Below are positions 57,125-64,000 of a stretch of 64,000 nt of DNA, piece after piece. The stretch covers positions 155,002 through 219,001 of the forward strand of contig QNQO01006245.1 in assembly GCA_003290165.1 (NCBI GenBank). The letters are read 5' to 3'. Numbering within the stretch: the stretch's first letter is position 1; the number at the start of each line of letters is the position of its first letter. Position numbers and translations under genes: made by a program. The notes beneath the pieces are model-generated. The model was not told the DNA's origin. It did no database searches and saw only the letters and a program-made list of their open reading frames with translations. Source of the DNA: Berberis thunbergii (lineage: Eukaryota; Streptophyta; Magnoliopsida; Ranunculales; Berberidaceae).

Positions 57125-58880
57125 ATCTTATGCATGTATTGTTGATACAACATTATCATAGAAAAGCAACCCCAATTGGTAGTTTGAGTAATAACGCAAG
57201 CAAACAAAATAATTGTAGTCAATTAGTTCATATTGATAATCAATAACCAATGACTCATTGTTTTCTAGTAAATCTTAGTATGCATGAGTTAGAAGAGTGA
57301 ATTAGTGATTGAATAAATGGGTTTTGTGTTATCATTAAGGGAGATGAAGAGATAAAAAAAAAGATAAAAGGGAAAAATAGGATATCTATTTTGACTTAAA
57401 GTTGTGGAGCGGTGACTCTTTCGGGACGTTTGTTTTCTTCTTATTAGAAGCAAACTTCTAATTGAGTTTTTAATTATATTCAGATTGTTTATATTGCTTT
57501 ACTGCTTTAATTAGAAGCAAAATTTATAATTCCAGTAAGCAAAAAGAAAATGCTTGCTGATTAACCTTTTGAAGTTTTAATGAAACAAACACCACCAAAG
57601 TCATTAAGGTGTACTTTCAATTGAAGTGTTGGACATCTTACAGAACAAGCCCAGGCCCAAAAAGTAGAGTTTAGACCAAGTAAGAAATTAGGTTCCCTTC
57701 CCTTTACCAAGAGATAACAATGGGGCAAATTGGGCAAATTGGTCCTCGCACCGTCAAAGATCGTGGATCCTCGATCTTGCCCGATTGACCATTTTTAAAA
57801 ACCATCTCCGCTTTGCACGGATTAACAGATATTCGCCTAGCTGCAATTATCCGTTACGGTGATTGACATTAGACGTCCGTCTGAGCGTTTAAGGATCGAA
57901 AGATGAATGACTTTAGAGTCAAACTTAACAACTCAGATTCACGAAGAACCCAATGGAGAATTCGAGCTCATCTTCACATCTACAAAGATTGGTTGCAGAT
58001 CCACAAAAATGAATTGCAGATCACAAGGACCAGAGGCGACATTGATCCTTGTTCTTTTATTTTTCTTCTCATCTCTTTTCTCCTCGATGCATGGAGGTTA
58101 AATGTTGCCTTCAACCTGGAGCAAATAATATGCAGGGTTAATGGTTGGGTTGAAGGTAGTAGGAGAGGAGGAAGATAGGGAAAAAAAAATAGAGTATAGG
58201 AGACGGAAATGTGAGGTGTTAGGATTTTTGTTTCAAATGGCTAAAAAAACATTTGACCGGATCTGGCCTTTGACTACAACATTTGGGCTCCTACTAACTA
58301 TATATATAGACGGATATCCGTGGAGGATCGCCCCAAATTCGTGAGGAATATATTCGAGGCGGGGTAGATATCCCTTATAAATCAGCCCCACTACAACCTA
58401 CGGGTTTTCCATTCAGTCTTCTTGCTCTCCATTCCATTTTCAGTTGCATTGATTTTTCAATTGTACTACTAGGTCATGTGTTCAAACCCAACTTGCGACA
58501 TCTTTATCAATTTATGTTTTCTGTAAAATTGATTGAGATAACAATTGGATAAATGTTTCAAGCTAAGAAAGGTTCTCGATGCACATGAATTTCTTATCTT
58601 CATAAACAGGGGTGGTTGATACTTGAGAAAGTTCTTACTCAGATAGTGGAGTTCCGCATTGGGAAGTGAATATTGGTCTTTTACATCTCTAAAAAAATTT
58701 AAGGGGCTGAATCATAGGGTGTTTGATGTTTTTTGTCCATGCAAAACCATTAAAATAAAGTAGCTGACTAAGTGAGAAAAGTTTTCAATCCATGATGTTC
58801 TTGAGTTTTCCATGGAGAAATGTCTTAGCGCCCCCTCCCCACTCGAAAAAAAAATTCCCGTGATTTTAAATGAAGATATG
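57125..58880. other. Upstream of the FAR1 relic, no gene seen
   Basis: AT-rich DNA. Short frames around 57903-58344 overlap each other and show no family features. Confidence 0.45.
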
Positions 58881-60230
58881 TGGTGAATGGTACAAGTGAA
58901 TCATAAAAAGATATCTACATGGTTCTGCATGATTGAATATACATACAAAAATACATATACCAAAATGGCTTTGGTTGAACTTTTTTCATGTTTCCAATTT
59001 CGAGTAGACCACATCCCTTTGGTTCATCTCTCAGTGGGTCATATGGATTTAATCAACATTCTGCAACATCTTTCTCTATGTGTATCTTTGTAAAATATGT
59101 CGACAAAGATGTCAAATACCTTATCTTGTGAAACCCTCAAATCGATCATTTGCAATATTCGTTCTTTTGCTCCCTCAGATCATTAGTGTCTTCTGTTGTG
59201 CATCCCTCACAAAGTTTCGAAGTTGAACTTACTCTGTATTTTTTAATGCTAAAAACACCTTAAAAACTTATAATAATCACTGGAGAAAGAATGACAAAAC
59301 TAAAAACAGAACACAAAAGCGACTTTTAAGTCTGCGACATGTTGTTTGATAAGCATGTAGATATTCAATGCATTATATATCAGGATCTACCGTATCACAT
59401 ATTGTAAGATACATCGCGAAAGATATATGGTATTAAGATATCTATTGGCAGCTATGTTGTAAGTTTTTTGAAACTATGGTTTGGGTAATTAAGATCTAGC
59501 TAACTACTATAAGGAAGTGCTCTCTATCTAGTTTTATTCTTTGTTGTCTTGGTTAGGGTTAATTTTATTTTTACTTAATATCACATAAAAAAAATGATAG
59601 TGCTAATGGGTTTCTTACTTGTTTTTGTAAAGATTGATAGGTATTTGCTTCATAGTTTTCTTTAACCTCTTTTCCATTCTCATGTCTGTGTTTTCTTGAT
59701 GTTAGAGTTAAGGAAGAGAACGATAGTATGCAAGATTGAATTCAGGTCAGCATAGCTTTTTGTCCTCGTCTTGTTTAGTGAAATTTGTATGTTGGTATCT
59801 CAAGCAATCAAAATTGTTCTTTGAGTTCTCTTCTGTATCCTCTTAATTTGTATGTTATATCTTTCATGGGCGCATGAAGGGGGGAGGACCTGATCACCTC
59901 CCTCCATCCTAAAGAGTTCGTTCCTATTTTGAAGAAGCCCTCCAAAATGGCCTTACTAATTAAGGTTAGAGCCAAACATGTAACATTGATTCATACATAG
60001 TTGTTTTTCTTTATTTAATTTCTTTACAGAATCTATGTAAGAGAGGTTTATATACAAGTTAACATCTGACTTCCTCGTGTTCTTATTCGTTTAACAGATG
60101 GAATACTTAAAAATGATGAAGAAAAAGGTTAGTACAGATCATGCAGGTATCAACTGTCAGAAAGGTCAGTCCTAGTTTGTTAGATATTTTCCTTGATATC
60201 AAATTCATTACTTTTATCTCATGGTTTGAA
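58881..60230. other. No supported gene
   Basis: A few intron/exon-like transitions occur (about 59868-59965 and 60099-60130) that could belong to the TOR-like fragment that follows, but I cannot align them to the family. Confidence 0.35.
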
Positions 60231-60239
60231 GACCATTGC

Positions 60240-61060
60240 AGATTACCTTAATTGAGAGCATAAACTTATGCTAGCTTTTGCTCCTGACTATGATAGCTTG
60301 CCACTCATAGCTAAAGTGGAAGTTTTGAACATGCTGCTATAGAGAACACTGAAGGAAATGACTCGAGAACAGTATGATCATTTACCTTCATTTTCCCTTT
60401 TATAACTAGCAGCATGTACTCATTTCGTTCCAAAACATTGAGATTGAATGTCTTTGCTGCCTTAATTCTCTCAATCTGCTGTTGATATGGTAGGTTCTTT
60501 TTGTTGAAAAGCCGAACTTCTGAGAGTTAAAGTGACAGTCTTTGTTGATACAGGTAGGTTACCTTCTTGGTTTAAGAGATGGACATATCCAAGCGATCTC
60601 ATGTTACGTCGTTTACAGGTACTGTGAATTTTTTCTATAGAGGCTTGATGTGATTATTTAATATTGAGACGATGTAATTATTTATTCTATAGTGGCAAGA
60701 TCTAGCATATTGATTTTGGAGATTGCTTTGAAGCTTCAATGAACCATGAGAAGTTTCCCGAAAAGGTAATGTATTTAATAGAAAATTCATACACTGCAAA
60801 TACGATTTAGAGCTATGTGCATGAATACTCCATGGATTTTAAATACTTGTATTGCGGATGGTCTCTCCACAATTTTACAGTTTTTGTTTATAAATTAATT
60901 AACCTTCATAATTTACGCCATAGGTTCTTTTCCACCTAACTAGAATGCTAGTGAAGACTAGGAGGTTAGAGGCATTGAAGGAAACTTTCGGTTTATTGCT
61001 AGAATGTAATGCAAGTTCTACAAACAAACAAGGGCAGCATCATGGCTATGATGGAGGTAA
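60240..61060 (+). pseudogene. TOR: TOR kinase catalytic-domain fragment, decayed
   Basis: Blocks in family order: EHKLMLAFAPDYDSLPLIAK then VEVFEHAAIENTEGND (about 60250-60350, with shifts); LLKSRTSE (near 60500); VGYLLGL (near 60555); [19 protein letters not shown] reading, [20 protein letters not shown] (60690-60765); and VLFHLTRMLVKTRR (about 60925-60965). This is the PIKK catalytic core around the metal-binding DFG (HIDFGD) of plant TARGET OF RAPAMYCIN. The catalytic HRN/DRHPSN loop is scrambled and several stops occur, so it is a dead copy. It is probably cargo of an element whose right end is at 63369. Confidence 0.8.
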
Positions 61061-61144
61061 CAAATTGTGTTTCTCTAATCCTAGTTTTCATCTCCCTTGG
61101 AGTAACTACTACCACTCCTATTTTCTTTAGATTTTTTTTTTCAC

Positions 61145-62932
61145 AGATTGGTGACATTGAGCTAATGGATTTGGATCAAACCTGAATTATAACTACACCA
61201 ACTGCCTTGACATTGCAATAACGTTTCTCTTCCCTTTTAATATTTGAATACATTATGTGAGTCTTTTCTTACTGAGCTCTACCTTGTCTGATGGTCAACC
61301 AAAATACATGGTTTGGCCCCTTCACAGGTTGATCGGGAGAGTAATTGGTTAGTAAATGCGTATTATACTAAAAGTTTCTATATAGAATAGAAGACTTGTA
61401 GATATGTGATGTTTGTGAGAATTAATATAGCAGGGACGATCAGATCATATTGAATGGTGTATTATTCTTCTTGGCAAAAACAATTTTTAAAGGAACTACA
61501 CAGTTACTGTTTTGTATGTGATATATCTGATTCACCTTAGTCTTCGTCATCTTCAACTCTCATAACACACTGAACACAGATGATTAATACACAAGTCCCA
61601 TTTCTCTTTGTATATGTTCAGATAACTTTGGATCATGTTTTTCTTGTCAAATTTTGGTTTAATTATTGACCAATGGAACATCTAAACACTGAATAAATTA
61701 GTATCTCTTTGCTTCAAATATTGCAGAAATTAGAGGTAGAGCCGCTGGCGTGAAAGTTAAACCTGTAGAAACGACTGGTACGGGTGATGCATTTGTCAGT
61801 GGGATATTGAGCAGTCATCTGTATCAGGTACTCTCTTCCACTATACTCGAGTCTGAAGGCCTTGATTTTTTTGTCTTGTTTCTACATTCTTCATTTCATT
61901 ATATTTCTGTATCATCATATGTACAATTCCTGATGCATCATGTTCCTATACCATGCATTCTCTTTTCGTTTCTAACCTCCACCATCACTTGCAACTATTT
62001 TATTTCCATTTTTTTTTATATAAATTTTGCAATAAAAGTGCTGCATAATTGTAGCTATCATGTTGTTAACCATAGGTTTCTGGTTGATAGATTTTTTGTC
62101 CATAGCAATGCCTATTTGAAATTTCATTTCTTTTTTCCTAGATTGTAATGGAATGCCCTTTGATGGTGCTAGAAAACTCAAAGCCACAAGACGAAAAATC
62201 ACTTGATATGGACAAAATTGTGAGCTGGAGCTTACAACTATCATCTGGATCACATGTTGATGACATTATTTTACTTCATGCCAGGATTTCATTGTCGCTT
62301 AACATCATGAAAAGGCTCATACCAGTTGGAATCTGAATATATGGTTTCCAGAGCCAGAACTATTCGCCTAATATGATCGTTCATCCTTATTGGCATCTTT
62401 ACTAATCTACAGGTTTGCGAAGAAAGACTTGCATATTTAACTTTCCAATTGGATTTTATAACAATTTATTTGATGTCTAGTACTTATTTTACTATTTTAC
62501 TTATTGATTGGACTGGATCAGGAGAAACAATAGCGCTGAAGGATGATTTATCTTCAAGTGATCCAAAAGTACTAGTTAATCATATTCCACTTGGACCGTA
62601 ATTATTTACTATTTTAACTTATCGATTGGATTGGATCAGGAGAACAGTGGCTGAAGGATTGATTATCATGAAGTGATCAAGCACTTGTTAAAATCATGAA
62701 GGTTTGCTTAGAATTTGACTTGTTTGGTTTAAAAGATTTGATCTTTTTGCCCGTCTTAGAAGATGTGATTATGATTCTATCATTACTATCATTGCCCATT
62801 ATTTACAAAGAAATATTAGTTCCTTACATTTTTGGAATTTTTTTACAGATCGGAGACACTGAGTTAATGAATTTTGGATCAAACCAGGATGAACCACACA
62901 GTAATTCAGTCAAGTCTTTACTTTTAGACTAA
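61145..62932 (+). repeat. Duplicated exon-like block (two copies)
   Basis: Two similar blocks, ATTGGTGACATTGAGCTAAT (61146 on) and ATCGGAGACACTGAGTTAAT (62849 on), each follow an AG and continue GGATCAAACC. The second reads IGDTELMNFGSNQDEPHSNS. They look like two copies of one captured exon. I do not recognise the protein. Confidence 0.5.
61727..61827 (+). pseudogene. pfkB-family sugar kinase exon
   Basis: One exon between AG and GTACTC reads RGRAAGVKVKPVETTGTGDA followed by FVSGILSSHLYQ. This is pfkB signature 2 (usual form DTTGAGDAF), with the anion-hole GTGD and the catalytic Asp kept. The parent is probably a fructokinase-type gene. The remaining kinase is not visible nearby; an open frame at 62148-62336 may be a neighbouring exon, but I cannot confirm it. 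Confidence 0.72.
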
Positions 62933-63189
62933 ACATTTATTATATGTAAGGAGTACCAATGAGACCTATTTTGTTATATTATAATGATTATGTTTCTACC
63001 ATGTATTGAACTAGTATGATTATAAAGAAATGTGATTATTCATATATGTTTGATTCTATTACTATTGCTCTTTTAATAGATGACAAACATCACAAATGAC
63101 ACTAACATACAATAGCTAAAACAAATGAGCAAAAAAAAGGTGAAGCTAACTATTTCAGTCATTTTCAAAGTGTCATAATGAGTAATTAT

Positions 63190-63369
63190 TTTAATAGCAT
63201 TCTAAAAATGATTGTAAAAAAACTATGTACAACATTTTTAAAACACTATGAAAGGATTTACAACAGCGTTTTTGAAACACTATTACGCTATCATAGACAA
63301 CACTTTTCAGAGAGCTATCATATCCGATTATAGCGTTTTAGCACGCTATAAATAAGGATTTGTATAGTG
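63190..63369 (-). mobile_element. Right end of a fourth, degenerate CACTA element
   Basis: Repeated AACACTATGAAAGG, AGCGTTTTTGAAACACTAT and TATAGCGTTTTAGCACGCTA units lead to a tip TTTGTATAGTG, which resembles the CTTGTAGTG end of CACTA-1 and CACTA-2. I could not find a matching left end with an AAA duplication between 57.1 and 63 kb, so its full extent is unknown. Confidence 0.6.
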
Positions 63370-63451
63370 AAAGAGGAAGAGACGATGAAAAATATGAGTT
63401 TTGTGATGATCATTATCCTCTTAAATTCGTTACAAAATTGTGGAAATTTTT

Positions 63452-64000
63452 TGTAGCACCCCGTATTTTTTAATAATTATTAATTTCATATATATCTTAT
63501 GTGATTGTCTTCATTAAGTTATGAGCATATGCATGAGGTTATTTGTTTGTCTATGTGATGTAGTGTTTGTTTCTTAAGAAAGTTAGTAGGAAAATTTATT
63601 TTTTTGCATGGTATATTATTTGTACTCTAGTGTTGGTTTCATTCGGAAGGTAGTTTGTTTATTTAAGAATTACGTACCTACTTACCCTCCTCTACGAAAT
63701 CTCGGGAGAAGATTCTTTTGATGTATATATTGTAATACCCGCCTAATTAATAAATATAAAAATGTTGTATTTATAATAAGGCATATGTTGTAATCTCATT
63801 ATTTGGAAGAAAGATTTTTTTTTCTGTTTGCCATTACTAAATAGAAATACGGTTGTGTAGGTGCGTTTAGCCAAAAATTTATAAACACTATGTTGATTGG
63901 GTTATTGTATTTTGAGCTTGTTTTTGGGCTTTTATTAAATAATGATTAGGATTTTATTTTGTGAAAGAGGGTGGTGCATTCGGAAGTTCGGTGGGGGCGG
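63452..64000 (+). mobile_element. Possible start of an LTR retrotransposon, cut by the window end
   Basis: TGTAGCACCCCGTATTTTTT is a common opening of plant gypsy LTRs, and AT-rich LTR-like sequence follows to the edge, including a second TGTAATACCCG motif near 63731. No second LTR or duplication is in view. Confidence 0.35.

Noticed and set aside
58386..58400. CACTACAACC as the left end of the fourth CACTA element
   Set aside because: The preceding bases are CCC, not the AAA expected from the right flank, and no subterminal ATAGCG repeats follow.

Overview
This window is nuclear DNA of a flowering plant, most likely a eudicot. It is AT-rich, has short exons with GT/AG introns, and carries plant-specific families (WUSCHEL, PLS-class pentatricopeptide proteins, FAR1-related sequences, plant IST1-like proteins). 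The species cannot be fixed from the sequence alone. Only about 5 kb looks like ordinary host gene space: an IST1-like (ESCRT-III-associated) gene on + (8766-10530) and an intact six-exon HOP2 meiotic recombination gene on - (11176-13565). They are convergent. The IST1-like gene keeps its introns and domain but has several reading-frame breaks.

Most of the rest is transposable elements, and several boundaries can be fixed to the base from target-site duplications (TSDs). A Mutator-like element (325-6006, 9-bp TSD, about 88-bp terminal inverted repeats) carries fragments of two PPR genes and an intron-containing, antisense MORC ATPase fragment. A small hAT-type MITE lies at 14462-14955.

The right two thirds are a nested stack inside one FAR1-related (MULE-transposase-derived) gene that reads on -. 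Its pieces lie at about 57102-57124, 45411-46469, 26538-26885 and 18235-19209. Three insertions separate them: an Athila-like Ty3/gypsy retrotransposon (46470-57101, TSD CTAGT), an 18.5-kb CACTA element (CACTA-2, 26886-45410, TSD TCC/TCT) and a 7.3-kb CACTA element (CACTA-1, 19210-26537, TSD ATA). CACTA-2 is itself split by a 7.7-kb CACTA element of a different subterminal-repeat family (CACTA-3, 29013-36692, TSD TAT).

None of the three CACTA elements shows a transposase gene, but all are packed with exon-intron fragments of host genes. CACTA-1 has a DCD-domain gene, an ALKBH-type 2OG-Fe(II) oxygenase and a subtilase. CACTA-2 has WUSCHEL, NAT10, a 6-4 photolyase and REV1, plus an RNase H fragment. 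CACTA-3 has a GDSL esterase, an RRM/RD-rich protein, XAP5/XCT and a nucleolin-like protein. Past the FAR1 relic, 57-63.4 kb holds decayed TOR kinase and pfkB kinase fragments next to another CACTA-type right end (63369), and a probable LTR begins near 63452.

The most notable system is therefore a cluster of non-autonomous, multi-gene-capturing elements stacked in one domesticated-transposase-like gene. Some captured pieces remain open, including a 112-codon WUSCHEL homeodomain ORF and a frame-intact REV1 catalytic fragment.
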